From Formosa sp030427735 (GTDB lineage: Bacteria; Bacteroidota; Bacteroidia; Flavobacteriales; Flavobacteriaceae), in NCBI RefSeq assembly GCF_051200825.1, contig NZ_CP195158.1, positions 2,108,001-2,172,000 of the forward strand: a DNA stretch of 64,000 nucleotides, read 5' to 3'. Each line of letters opens with the position of its first letter. Within the stretch, counting starts at the first letter, position 1. The position numbers and the translations under genes are program-made. Below the pieces are notes generated by a model, which was not told the origin of the DNA, made no database searches, and worked only from the letters and a program-made list of their open reading frames with translations. This document shows positions 36,191 through 45,727 of the stretch, one piece after another.

Positions 36191-36877
36191 ATGACATTTA
36201 CATGTTTAATTATAGAGCACGACCCTAAAAGTAGAAATACTTTAAAACAGTATTTGCGCTTTATACCTAATATGCATTTAAGAGCGTGTTGTTCTTTAAA
36301 AGAATTCTTCACTATTATGAGCGCAGAGCGTGTCGATCTAATTTTTATAGATATCGGCAATAGTAAATTCATAAACTCAACACTATACAATAAATTAGAA
36401 CACAAGCCTGAGGTTATCTTCACATCATCCAAAGCAAAAACACCCGTTAATGCCTTTTGTTTTAACGCTATAGATTATCTTTTAAAACCCATCACCATAG
36501 AGTCGTTTTTTAAAGCCGTTTCAAAATTCACAAACACTAAACCATCAAAATCGCAAAATTTAGACGATACCTTTTTACTTTTTAATAGTCAACGTAAAAA
36601 AGTAAAAGTATTCTTAAATAGCGTTTTGTATATAGAAAGCGCTAAAGATTATATAATGATTTACAGAACCCTTTGTCCGCCGTTAAAAACAAAAGAATCT
36701 ATAAGTCGTATAGAAACTTTGTTACCGCGAAATCATTTTTTAAGAATTCATCGTTCCTTTATAGTTGCAATTAATAAAATTTCGGCCTACAACAATCATG
36801 AGGTTCAAATTAACAATCAGGATATTCCTATAGGACGAACGTACGCGCATGTAATTCATAAAATTAGCTGCTGTTAA
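36191..36877 (+). CDS. orphan LytTR-family response regulator
   Basis: 228 aa with a receiver domain (1-118) and a C-terminal LytTR DNA-binding domain (about 135-228; VLYIESAKDYIMIYRT, LPRNHFLRIHRSFIVAINKI, IPIGRTYAHVI). The phosphoacceptor appears to be Asp54 (FIDIG) and the conserved Lys is Lys99 (YLLKP). The usual N-terminal acidic pair is altered to EHD. No histidine kinase is adjacent. Its last 4 nt overlap the convergent GH65-like gene. Whether it regulates PUL 2, which begins directly after it, cannot be told. Confidence 0.88.
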   Translation: MTFTCLIIEHDPKSRNTLKQYLRFIPNMHLRACCSLKEFFTIMSAERVDLIFIDIGNSKFINSTLYNKLEHKPEVIFTSSKAKTPVNAFCFNAIDYLLKPITIESFFKAVSKFTNTKPSKSQNLDDTFLLFNSQRKKVKVFLNSVLYIESAKDYIMIYRTLCPPLKTKESISRIETLLPRNHFLRIHRSFIVAINKISAYNNHEVQINNQDIPIGRTYAHVIHKISCC

Positions 36878-39036
36878 AACATCTTCTGAAATCCTTCCCA
36901 CTTTACATTCCAAGAGCCGTCTTTTGGGAACCCTGGATTTTCTCCTTCCGAACCATCCCAACCAGCACACATCATGGCTACAGCAGTTAATAAACCGCCA
37001 TTCCCTGGTAAATATACTGGCAAGCGCCCTTCCTGGTAATTATGACCACTTTTTAAATAGGTATTGGTTTGTATGTCCATAAACAAGGCATCTACCGCTT
37101 TTTCCGGTTCGCCTAAACGAGCTGCCGTCATGGCCGTCATTGGAAAATCCCAACCCCAGGTATCGTGCCAAGCCCAGTTATCCCAAATCCAGTCAAACGT
37201 GTTTTTCATAATAGTTTTATCCAATTTTTCCGATTCTGGTAACATCCCAAAAGTTCCAAACACAGACGGGTGATCGGTTCTGTATTCCGGATTGGTGTAG
37301 GAATCCGTTGCACTTTCTGCCGCTAAATACATATTATCCTGAACTGGTAAAGGCGACAAACCATCTAAAACGGTTTTCCAAGCAGGATTTGGCTCTTCTC
37401 CTAAACGAATTTTCCAAGCCACAGCCGTTTTTAGTGCCCAATGCCAATAGGCTAATTCGTAAGTGGGATTGTATGTTTCAACTGCTTTAAAACGTTCTTG
37501 AGCAGCAATTACTGGCGGTCCCAATTCGTAGCGATTCTTTTCGGTGTTGAAATTGGCATAACTTGCCATAAAATCGGCTGTTGCATATACCCGATCTTTA
37601 TACAATTCTAAGGTTTCTTGGCTTGGTTTTGCACGATACATCAATTCGGCATAAGTAATAAAATGTGGTTGTTGCCAGATTAAAAACGCCCCCACAGACG
37701 ATGGCCCTTCATCGCCATACGGATCGGTCATTTTTTGCCATCTAGCACCTTCAAAACCTTGTCGTTCGGCCAAAGACTTAGCCTTTTTAAACACGCGATT
37801 ATACCACGGTAAAGTTTGCTCCAAATATTCCAATCGATTCCATAAAGCAAAATGCACACCATGCCACCAATGCATTTCTAAATGTGGTTTACCATACCAA
37901 CTATTGTAGGTTAAACCGGTTTCTTGCGGAGGCAATGCTCCTGTACACTGTAACTTTGTTAAATATTGAGACAATACCACGCGACGCTCCAACTCTTTAG
38001 CCCGCGGATCGGTACTGCCCGAAAAATCTACCACTGCACCACTTTTCCAAAACCGCTCCCACTCCGTTTCACTACTGCTTAGTACAGCTTCAAAATCTAT
38101 AGACCTTTTAACTTCTGAATTGGTATACTGACACGTAAATTCGAACACATTATTTTCTTCAGGTGTCAACAGAAAATAATGTTCTGCTTTTTCTGCTAGT
38201 TGTGCATTACCCTTCCATTGTAAACCAACTTGATACTGTAACGAATCCAATTCGCGAGCAATAACCGCCTCGTTTATGGTAGACTTTACAATACTGCTTT
38301 TATAAGGTCTTTCACCATCCCACTGCGCTGCCAAATCGGTCCATGTGCCTGTTGGATATGGAAAACGCACGCGAATTTGTAATTGCTTTTTCAGTAATAA
38401 TTCAGACTGAATTTTAACGCCAATTACATCGGCTTCCTGATGACAAGTCGTCCAAATAGTTACAGGAATTCCTTCAACGGTAAATTCACTGGTAATTTCT
38501 CCCGTCCACAAATTTAAGTGCTGATTTATGCTTTTAATATCTGAAGGTGCTACTTTACTACCATCCGACTTTAACAATTCCAAGCCTAAATTCCCCAACT
38601 GCAAACGGTGCGGATTCGATCTAAAATACTCTGTAGCCGCTTTGGTTCGTTCCGAAGCCTTATTCTGAATAGCATAAGAAATAGCTCTGCCATTCTGTTT
38701 GTAATCGACTAAAGTTTCTTCAAACTTATAATTTTCGGTATTGGGATAACTATCCCAACCCCACTCCGATTGCGTGCCCAAAGGCATGCCGTCTTTGTAA
38801 TATTCGGGAAACGTTTGTAAACCCGTAACATCTACCGTATAAGCAAAGGTGCCATTTCCAACCGACAAAGACGCTAAAGTATCCAAAGATTTCACTATAA
38901 CATTATGCCGGCTTACAACAGCTTTTCGGTCTATTTTTTCAGCACTAGTCAAAGGTTCTTGTTCCACTTTATCTTTACAAGAACTATTACTTAATAAAAT
39001 AGCACTGAACATTAAAAGGGCATACAGTTTTTTCAT
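36874..39036 (-). CDS. GH65-like (alpha/alpha)6 glycosidase lipoprotein
   Basis: 720-aa predicted lipoprotein (LSNSSC, Cys20). An N-terminal beta-sandwich (about 45-330) is followed by a six-hairpin helical barrel rich in aromatic residues: YNSWYGKPHLEMHWWHGVHF (about 375-395), GARWQKMTDPYGDEGPSSVG and FLIWQQPH (about 430-460), HDTWGWDFPMTAMTAARLG (about 630). This is the layout of acid trehalase/kojibiose phosphorylase-like GH65 and related GH95 enzymes. The exact CAZy family is uncertain. It follows the DUF4450 gene by 97 nt in the GH28 operon of PUL 2, so removal of an alpha-linked side-chain sugar from pectin is a reasonable guess. Confidence 0.7.
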   Translation of the reverse strand: MKKLYALLMFSAILLSNSSCKDKVEQEPLTSAEKIDRKAVVSRHNVIVKSLDTLASLSVGNGTFAYTVDVTGLQTFPEYYKDGMPLGTQSEWGWDSYPNTENYKFEETLVDYKQNGRAISYAIQNKASERTKAATEYFRSNPHRLQLGNLGLELLKSDGSKVAPSDIKSINQHLNLWTGEITSEFTVEGIPVTIWTTCHQEADVIGVKIQSELLLKKQLQIRVRFPYPTGTWTDLAAQWDGERPYKSSIVKSTINEAVIARELDSLQYQVGLQWKGNAQLAEKAEHYFLLTPEENNVFEFTCQYTNSEVKRSIDFEAVLSSSETEWERFWKSGAVVDFSGSTDPRAKELERRVVLSQYLTKLQCTGALPPQETGLTYNSWYGKPHLEMHWWHGVHFALWNRLEYLEQTLPWYNRVFKKAKSLAERQGFEGARWQKMTDPYGDEGPSSVGAFLIWQQPHFITYAELMYRAKPSQETLELYKDRVYATADFMASYANFNTEKNRYELGPPVIAAQERFKAVETYNPTYELAYWHWALKTAVAWKIRLGEEPNPAWKTVLDGLSPLPVQDNMYLAAESATDSYTNPEYRTDHPSVFGTFGMLPESEKLDKTIMKNTFDWIWDNWAWHDTWGWDFPMTAMTAARLGEPEKAVDALFMDIQTNTYLKSGHNYQEGRLPVYLPGNGGLLTAVAMMCAGWDGSEGENPGFPKDGSWNVKWEGFQKMF

Positions 39037-39133
39037 AATATTTGGATTTTAGTTATTGGGTTTTGGTTATTAGTTGTTGGCTTCATTTTCAAATTGACCA
39101 ATTGCTACATTATTTAACTACTACATTGGTACA

Positions 39134-42100
39134 TTAATTAATTGTTCTATTAATCAAAGTCAGTCCCATTAGGCCAATAACCACATCGTTGGCCACGGCT
39201 TCTACTTCTAAATAATCTAAAGTTTTATTAGCATTTAATGGTAAATCCAAAAGCGTTGCTGCACCTCCATCAATTCCAAAATCTGAAAAGCCCTTTATGG
39301 GTGTATAATCTTTAAAATCGTTTATAAATTCGCCCGATTTTAGATACAGTCGCGGCGGTTTAACGGCATCGGTTGTAAAGGCAAAACCGTCGTCGTAATA
39401 GTTTTGCTCTATTGGCCACCAGTTTTCAGGGTTTTTAAGCTCTAAAACACTAGAAGTCCCATCGGTATACACCACACGAACCCGCCCATTTACCATTCGG
39501 GTTTGCATGGGATTGGTCGTTCCGGCCATTAGTAAATAGACATGTGATGCCTTGCCTTTAAGCGGAATTTGAATGGATTTTGGATAGTTATCCCACTGCG
39601 AAGCAAATACAATATTTTTAGCTTCGCCCGCAGGCAGTTGAAACGGAATGTTTTGCAAATAAGAAACCGCTCCTAAAGCAGCTTTTGCTCGTAAACCAGA
39701 ATCGTCTATTTCAGGCTGAATGTATGGATAACACCAATTCCCGATACCTTGTGTTGGTAATTGCAAGGTCGGCGATGTAGGTCGCGGACTCAAATATTGC
39801 TGCTGAAAAATTTCGGTAATATTAGCGTTAAAATCTCTTGTTAAATCGATTGTTTCTGTGTTGCTTTTAGATGGTAATTTTAAATCCCAATGTTGAAAAG
39901 TCTCCACTAACATTCCATCTTTTGATATGATTTCTAAGCTATTTGTTCCCGGCACACACAGCTGTTTATCTAATCTCAGCAGCATGTTTTTTTTCGCCTT
40001 ATCGCCTTGAAACGTTACCGAAACGCCATTAATTTTAACTGCTGATAATTCAGCATCAAATGGATGAGACATCAATACTTCTACATACGCAGATTTGCTA
40101 TCGACATGAACGACTTCTAATTGGGGTTGAATACTAACATTTACAGGCTGCCACCATTTTAAATCGCCTTGTTGCATCTGTACAAACAATATTTTTTCTC
40201 CTGTTTTCGAAAGGACTTTACCTTTTAAGGTGTTCGAATTTAAATCTGTTTCACTTAAAATGCCTTGCGGATCTTTTACTGCTAATAATTTTGCTTGCTT
40301 ACTTGTTACTGTAAAGTCACCACCTTCGTAAACCACAACGGTGTCGGAAATCATTTCTATGGCTTCTGTTCCCCAGAACACTTTAATGTCATATTCCGGA
40401 TTGTAATCGCATGAAAGTATAATTTTAGGCTGACCAACAGCATTTGTATCTACCAACCATTGTACTGATTTACCATTTACCGTAACTTTTTCTATCGAAG
40501 TTTTTTCTACATTTAAAACTAATTTCAGCTTCATTTTCGACTCAAAATTGGGTTTTATACGATAAGCTGAAACATTTTGTTTTCGCTCAAAATCGACAGA
40601 CACATTAGGAATATCCAAACTTGCAACATCCCAATCTGACGGAAATCCAGGTGTAATCGTTAAAATTTCATCAATGGCATTTGGCACAATTCCAAACAAA
40701 CCTTCAACCAACGATCTTGCAGCCATACCAACAGGATCGGCAAAATCGCGATACAATTCACCGCGAATGGCATCGTAAAAACTCAACTGCTGAAACCCTC
40801 CCGGCGAAGCCCCGTAATACATACTTTCAATTAACGCATTTCGCCAAATTTCGAAACCTTTTTCGGGTTTACCGCCTTGCCAATAGGCCAAAGAAGCATG
40901 TAAATTTTCGGCTAAAGCCACGTTGTTCACACTCCACGTATAAGGTTGCCAGTTACTTGTTGCCAACAAAAACATGTTTTTGTGTTCCGACTGATCGGTA
41001 GTGACAGGAATATGCGGAATCTCCCGATCTACGTAATCCAACATTTGATACGCCTGAAATCCATCGGCAATGCCTTCATCTAGGCTATGATAAATCGTCC
41101 AAAGTCCGGGCTGATCGTGCAAGTTTTTATTTCCCAGAGCTTCTTTATATTCAGCAAAAACACCTTTATCTGAAACCCATAAATCTTGCACAGCTTTTTT
41201 TATTCGATTGGCTTCCTGTTGGTAAACCGTTGCATCTTCACCCAAAATTTTAGCAATCTGCGCTGCTATAGTATTAGCGCTGTAGTTATATGCCGATGCA
41301 TAGGTAACACCGCCACCGCTATACTGTAAGGCATCGCTCGCCCAAATACAAGCATAAGCATCGTAAAGTCCATCGCCATCCGCATCGAAATTGCGCTTTT
41401 CCCAAGCCAAATGGCGTTTTACTACTGGCCACATATCACGGATAAATGCAGTATCGCCTGTCCATAAATAATGCCGAAGCAACTGATTGACAAACACCGA
41501 ATTCATATCGTAATGATGCGCAATGGTATTGTTATTCGGTCGGCGACTAATATAACCACGACTAAACATGGCGGTTCCTAAAACTTCTTTCTGTCTGGCA
41601 AAATTTCGGGAGCTATCCAATACAATGGGGCCTGTTTCAGGCTCTAACACTTGCGATTTTCCGTAACTTTTAAAATGCATTTCCGCACGATCTTTCCATC
41701 CTAACGGATCGGCAACATAAGCACCGCGCCAAGCATTTAAGTGCATACGCCAAGCCACGGCACCGTGTAAATACGCCGGACTTTCCCATATGGCATCGCC
41801 AGCAATCGCTAAAGCACCGCCCAAAGTATTGATGTACGGATCGGGTGTTTTAAGCGTAACTCGCGATCGTAATTCCTGAACGGCTTCTAGAGCTTTTTCA
41901 AAATTAATTTGAATATCCTGCTGGGTTTGAGACTGTAAACTTTCCGTATTCTCGAAAGCCCAGTAATAGGTTTTAGAAGATTGTAACGCTAATGTTCCTG
42001 TTATAACCGGCAGGCTATCCGCTTGCGATTCAAATAATACTTTAGGAGATTCCTGTTGCAATGCATTAGCCAGTTTCACTTCAGATTTTGGAAGACACCC

Positions 42101-42763
42101 AGCAATATGTCGATTATTACCTGTTTTTTGCTTGTTGTTTTCGGAACCAAAATCAACTTTAAAACGATTGTCTTTTATGGTGTACTTATTATTTACACAA
42201 TATTTAGGTTGCAAGTAAAACACCGATTCAGGATCGGCACCAATATCGCCATCCCTATGAAACTTTTTACCACTAGCGCCACCAAAGGCCCAAATCAGGT
42301 CGAGATGTTTTGGTAAATTTTCGGTGCTTACTTTTGTTATAAATCCTTCTCGATCGGCAAAAGCCACGACTTGAACAGTAATAACACCATTGTGTAATAA
42401 TTCATCTCGTATCTCGTAAATCATAGTGCCTGGAACATAACTTGTTTGCATCTTATCGCAAGCTGTAAGCCACTTGCTTTTAGACTTATTGGCGATTCCT
42501 AATTTAAAATTACCGCCCATACCAGGCATATACATGGCGAATTCTGGTAAATCGCCTGCTTCTAATCGAAATCCGGAATTGGTGCCGTAAATGGCACGAT
42601 TAAATTTTCGTTGACCATTAACCAATTTAAATCCGTTACCTTCTGGTTTGTAATGTAACTGCCTGATGGTATCGTGCCAAATTTGTTGCTGTTCTTGCGA
42701 GTTCGCAGCACTAAACACCAATACACAAACTAAAGACAGGCTAATTTTTAATAAACTTCTCAT
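39134..42763 (-). CDS. DUF4450 domain-containing protein, putative glycosidase
   Basis: 1209 aa from the ATG at 42763, one base after the stop of the upstream GH28 gene; an in-frame ATG at 42784 is less likely. It has a signal peptide ending SAANSQ. The N-terminal half carries the DUF4450 pattern (RFNRAIYGTNSGFRLEAGDL, EFAMYMPGMGGNFKLG, WAFGGASGKKFHRDGDIGAD). This is followed by a helical-barrel part (LNAWRGAYVADPLGW, NNTIAHHYDMNSVFVNQLL, NFDADGDGLYDAYACIWASD) and C-terminal beta domains. The helical barrel and active-site-like acidic residues suggest a glycoside hydrolase. The family is associated with pectin PULs, but I know of no settled reaction for it. It is in one operon with GH28 and the GH65-like gene. 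Confidence 0.8.
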   Translation of the reverse strand: MRSLLKISLSLVCVLVFSAANSQEQQQIWHDTIRQLHYKPEGNGFKLVNGQRKFNRAIYGTNSGFRLEAGDLPEFAMYMPGMGGNFKLGIANKSKSKWLTACDKMQTSYVPGTMIYEIRDELLHNGVITVQVVAFADREGFITKVSTENLPKHLDLIWAFGGASGKKFHRDGDIGADPESVFYLQPKYCVNNKYTIKDNRFKVDFGSENNKQKTGNNRHIAGCLPKSEVKLANALQQESPKVLFESQADSLPVITGTLALQSSKTYYWAFENTESLQSQTQQDIQINFEKALEAVQELRSRVTLKTPDPYINTLGGALAIAGDAIWESPAYLHGAVAWRMHLNAWRGAYVADPLGWKDRAEMHFKSYGKSQVLEPETGPIVLDSSRNFARQKEVLGTAMFSRGYISRRPNNNTIAHHYDMNSVFVNQLLRHYLWTGDTAFIRDMWPVVKRHLAWEKRNFDADGDGLYDAYACIWASDALQYSGGGVTYASAYNYSANTIAAQIAKILGEDATVYQQEANRIKKAVQDLWVSDKGVFAEYKEALGNKNLHDQPGLWTIYHSLDEGIADGFQAYQMLDYVDREIPHIPVTTDQSEHKNMFLLATSNWQPYTWSVNNVALAENLHASLAYWQGGKPEKGFEIWRNALIESMYYGASPGGFQQLSFYDAIRGELYRDFADPVGMAARSLVEGLFGIVPNAIDEILTITPGFPSDWDVASLDIPNVSVDFERKQNVSAYRIKPNFESKMKLKLVLNVEKTSIEKVTVNGKSVQWLVDTNAVGQPKIILSCDYNPEYDIKVFWGTEAIEMISDTVVVYEGGDFTVTSKQAKLLAVKDPQGILSETDLNSNTLKGKVLSKTGEKILFVQMQQGDLKWWQPVNVSIQPQLEVVHVDSKSAYVEVLMSHPFDAELSAVKINGVSVTFQGDKAKKNMLLRLDKQLCVPGTNSLEIISKDGMLVETFQHWDLKLPSKSNTETIDLTRDFNANITEIFQQQYLSPRPTSPTLQLPTQGIGNWCYPYIQPEIDDSGLRAKAALGAVSYLQNIPFQLPAGEAKNIVFASQWDNYPKSIQIPLKGKASHVYLLMAGTTNPMQTRMVNGRVRVVYTDGTSSVLELKNPENWWPIEQNYYDDGFAFTTDAVKPPRLYLKSGEFINDFKDYTPIKGFSDFGIDGGAATLLDLPLNANKTLDYLEVEAVANDVVIGLMGLTLINRTIN

Positions 42764-42764
42764 A

Positions 42765-44219
42765 TTACTGCTGATAATGTGCATCTGTAAAATTGATGTT
42801 TGATGTATGCTCTAATTGAACTTTGGAATTATCCTCTGTTTTGATACTAACGTCATCTAAAACCCAATCTTTAGAATACACTATTTTCCCTGCGGTTTTA
42901 GCTTCAATACTCACATTTTTTAAGTTGAAATTTTCAATTATCGAGGTTTCTAATCCGTTTACATTAATAGCAGTTTTAGCTCCTTTTACGGCGATATTTT
43001 TTAAGGTTATATTTTTAAACTTCGGAATACCTTTAGACGCTGGCTCGACTTGTTTCAACATGGTTTTCCAATGCTCTGGAATGCTGTCGTAATCGTAATT
43101 TTCTGGTAATTTAGAATAGCTGTACGACGGATTCCAATTCATAGACACCTTAATAAATATCCCAACACTGTCCATTTTTATATTTTCTAAATACACATCT
43201 TCTACAATACCACCTCTCGTTGTTGCCGATTTAATATTAAGACCGTTACTAGTACCCAAACCTTTAATATTAGACACATAAACATGCCTGATACTGCCAG
43301 ACGTCTCGCTACCAAGCGTAAATAAACCGGCGCCTTTTCGGGCAATACAATCCCTAATTACAACATATTCTGTGGGTCTGTTTACGCGCAAACCATCCCA
43401 ATCGCGTCCGGCTTTTAAACAAAAATTATCGTCGTTACAATCGATATCACAATTCTGAATTAACACCCATTTAGACGAATCGACATCGACACCATCGGTG
43501 CTTGGCCCGTGGCCGCCAATATTATTTCGAATGGTTAAACCATCAACCGTAATGTGTTCGGAATACAAAACTTGAACCGTCCAAAATCCTGCCTTCTGAA
43601 GTTGTAAATTTTTCAGCTCTACATGTTTCGCATCCGAAATTAAAACGGTTCTTGGGCGTCGCGCATCGTAATCAACTATCCATCGCAAACCTTTAGGTTC
43701 GTACTCATCTTTTCGTAAGGCCCAATAATAATCCCAAAAGACTTTCCCTTGTCCGTCGATAATTCCATCGCCTTCAATGCTAATATGGTTTTGATTGTTC
43801 ACATTTATCAACGCTGAAGGCCAAGGCATTTCCACACCAGCAACCCGGGTATCAATCACTTTATAATCATTAATATCTTCACTCCCTAAAATAGTTACCC
43901 CTTTATCCACTCGAAACCGAACATGTTCTTTAATAAAAATAGAGCCTGATAAATACTTACCTGGTTTGAAAGCTACCGTACCGCCACCATGTTCATGGCA
44001 GGCATCTATTGCTGCTTGAATAGCTTCGGTATTCAAAGTTTTACCTCCAGCTTTAGCGCCATAATCGTTAACATAAAAAGTCGTGTCTTTAAACGTTAAG
44101 GCTTGCGCCCCCACTTCCGATACCCATTTTGGCACCTCCGATGTTTTCTTTTGTTGTTTTGAATTTGTGCAAGCAGTGGCACTTAATAATAAGGTTAAGA
44201 ATACAATTACTGGTTTCAA
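42765..44219 (-). CDS. GH28 pectin-degrading hydrolase (lipoprotein)
   Basis: 484-aa right-handed beta-helix enzyme; lipobox SATAC (Cys17). The pectate-lyase-3-like start (VNDYGAKAGGKTLNTEAIQ) is typical. Active-site motifs are STDGVDVDS (Asp242), CNDDNFCLKAG (Asp263 and Asp264) and NIKS (Lys330), corresponding to NTD, DD and RIK of polygalacturonases. The GHG histidine motif is replaced by GSETSG (303-308), so this is a divergent GH28, perhaps an exo-acting or rhamnogalacturonan/xylogalacturonan-type enzyme. It is first gene of the GH28-DUF4450-GH65-like operon and is divergent from the CE12-GH2 operon. Confidence 0.92.
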   Translation of the reverse strand: MKPVIVFLTLLLSATACTNSKQQKKTSEVPKWVSEVGAQALTFKDTTFYVNDYGAKAGGKTLNTEAIQAAIDACHEHGGGTVAFKPGKYLSGSIFIKEHVRFRVDKGVTILGSEDINDYKVIDTRVAGVEMPWPSALINVNNQNHISIEGDGIIDGQGKVFWDYYWALRKDEYEPKGLRWIVDYDARRPRTVLISDAKHVELKNLQLQKAGFWTVQVLYSEHITVDGLTIRNNIGGHGPSTDGVDVDSSKWVLIQNCDIDCNDDNFCLKAGRDWDGLRVNRPTEYVVIRDCIARKGAGLFTLGSETSGSIRHVYVSNIKGLGTSNGLNIKSATTRGGIVEDVYLENIKMDSVGIFIKVSMNWNPSYSYSKLPENYDYDSIPEHWKTMLKQVEPASKGIPKFKNITLKNIAVKGAKTAINVNGLETSIIENFNLKNVSIEAKTAGKIVYSKDWVLDDVSIKTEDNSKVQLEHTSNINFTDAHYQQ

Positions 44220-44243
44220 AAAGTTAGTGTTTAAAAATTTATC

Positions 44244-44279
44244 CGAAGATCATTAAAAAGATTATGATATGCATCCTGT
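44244..44279 (-). promoter_or_regulatory. ACAGGAT-N21-(-7) promoter of the GH28 operon
   Basis: Minus strand: ACAGGAT (44279-44273), 21 nt, then GATCTTCG (44251-44244), a degenerate TAnnTTTG (4 of 6 positions). The box ends 24 nt before the ATG at 44219. The 7-mer and spacing recur at three other PUL 2 promoters. Confidence 0.5.
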
Positions 44280-44335
44280 ACCTACATGATTCATCGTTTT
44301 AACTTACATAAATCTTTTTCCAATTTCAGAATAGT

Positions 44336-44371
44336 ACAGGATGGTTCTCTCTGCTTTTGATACTACTTTAG
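44336..44371 (+). promoter_or_regulatory. ACAGGAT-N21-(-7) promoter of the CE12-GH2 operon
   Basis: ACAGGAT (44336-44342), 21 nt, then TACTTTAG (44364-44371), 5 of 6 positions of TAnnTTTG. The start codon is at 44428. With the minus-strand copy it forms a perfect 10-bp inverted repeat (CATCCTGTAC 44272-44281, GTACAGGATG 44334-44343). Confidence 0.6.
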
Positions 44372-44427
44372 TAAACTAAAAACGAACTATCTATTCCTGA
44401 TTTAATAGCCAAAATAAAAAACCGATT

Positions 44428-45717
44428 ATGAAACTCAGCAACATTGCTATTTTATATTTACTATTTTCGACAAGCCTGATGGCGCAGACCACTGTAAAAA
44501 CCTTCACTTTTGGTTCTGTTAAAAATAACGATTCGGGAATTAGCATTACTGATGCGATAGCATATTCTAAGAAAACGGCATACGGATTTGACTTTAACAC
44601 GGCACAACACGCAAATTTTAGCACGAATTCGGTATCAAGCACAGAAAGTTTATATTTTTCGGTGGCTTTACCTGAAGGAAACTATAACATCGATTTGGTT
44701 TTGGGTGGCGATCAGGCTTCAAAAACCACGGTAAAAGCTGAATCCAGACGTTTGATGCTTAGAGATGTTGCCGTTAAGAAAAACCAAACAGTACACAAGA
44801 CCATTACTGTAAATGTGCGCACCCCAAAAATTAACGACACATTAAACATCACCTTAAAAGAACGCGAACGCAACTACTTAAACTGGGATGATAAGTTAAC
44901 TTTAGAATTTTTAGGTCAACCTGCCATCCAACAAATAACCATTACGCCTGTAACATCGGCAACTACTGTGTTTTTAGCTGGCGATTCTACAGTTACCGAT
45001 CAGGATTTAGAGCCTTGGGCGTCTTGGGGGCAGTTTATTACAGCCTACTTTAACCCTAGTATTGCCATAGCTAATTTTGCAAATTCGGGAGAATCTTTGC
45101 CTTCATTTAAATCCAGAAAACGCTTAGAAAAAATAATATCCCTAATCAAACCCGGAGATTATCTTTTTATAGAATTTGGCCATAACGACGAAAAAATTAA
45201 AGGTGAAGGCAACGGTGCTTGGGGCTTATACACCAATTTATTAAAAGAATTTATTACCGAAGCCAGAGCTAAAAAAGCAATACCCGTGTTATTAACACCA
45301 ACGCAACGCCGTGCTTTTGAATCCAATGGCAAGTTAAAGGAAACTCACGGCGATTTTCCAGCTGCCATGAGACAAGTTTCCAAAGATTTGAATGTACCTT
45401 TAATAGATTTAACCGCCATGACAACCGTATTATACGAAAGTTGGGGCGATGAAGCCTCTCGCAAGGCCTTTGTCCAATATCCGGCCAATACCTTTCCGGG
45501 ACAAACAAAAGCGCTGGAAGACAATACACATTTTAATAGTTTTGGCGCTAATGAAATAGCAAAATGCGTGGTAATAGGTATTCAGGATTTAAATTTACCA
45601 CTACAAAAAGCACTTTTAGAAAAACTGGATTACGACCCAAAATCTCCGGATACCTATAAAAACTGGACTTTTCCTTTAAGTCCTAGATTCGAAAACACAA
45701 AACCTGATGGTAACTAA
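44428..45717 (+). CDS. CE12-type rhamnogalacturonan acetylesterase (SGNH hydrolase)
   Basis: 429-aa secreted esterase (signal ending LMAQ). Residues 22-165 form a beta-sandwich (FTFGSV, YGFDFNTAQ, LPEGNYNIDLVLGG) like the N-terminal domain of many CE12 enzymes. The SGNH domain shows Ser187 (AGDSTVTD), a Gly in block II (ANSG), Asn253 (FGHND) and Asp365/His368 (EDNTHFN). It removes acetyl groups from galacturonate in rhamnogalacturonan, exposing the backbone to hydrolases. It overlaps the first possible start of the GH2 gene, with which it is co-transcribed. Confidence 0.92.
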   Translation: MKLSNIAILYLLFSTSLMAQTTVKTFTFGSVKNNDSGISITDAIAYSKKTAYGFDFNTAQHANFSTNSVSSTESLYFSVALPEGNYNIDLVLGGDQASKTTVKAESRRLMLRDVAVKKNQTVHKTITVNVRTPKINDTLNITLKERERNYLNWDDKLTLEFLGQPAIQQITITPVTSATTVFLAGDSTVTDQDLEPWASWGQFITAYFNPSIAIANFANSGESLPSFKSRKRLEKIISLIKPGDYLFIEFGHNDEKIKGEGNGAWGLYTNLLKEFITEARAKKAIPVLLTPTQRRAFESNGKLKETHGDFPAAMRQVSKDLNVPLIDLTAMTTVLYESWGDEASRKAFVQYPANTFPGQTKALEDNTHFNSFGANEIAKCVVIGIQDLNLPLQKALLEKLDYDPKSPDTYKNWTFPLSPRFENTKPDGN

Positions 45718-45727
45718 TCGTATTTAC

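Noticed and set aside
39037..39133. Repetitive TTATTGGGTT/CTACATT-rich spacer between DUF4450 and GH65-like genes
   Set aside because: Contains short degenerate direct repeats, but no regular unit, hairpin or reading frame; treated as ordinary AT-rich spacer.
44350..44360. TGCTTTTG as an alternative -7 box for the CE12 operon
   Set aside because: It is only 8 nt from ACAGGAT, and no -33 element is found at the right distance; TACTTTAG at N21 fits the other three promoters better.
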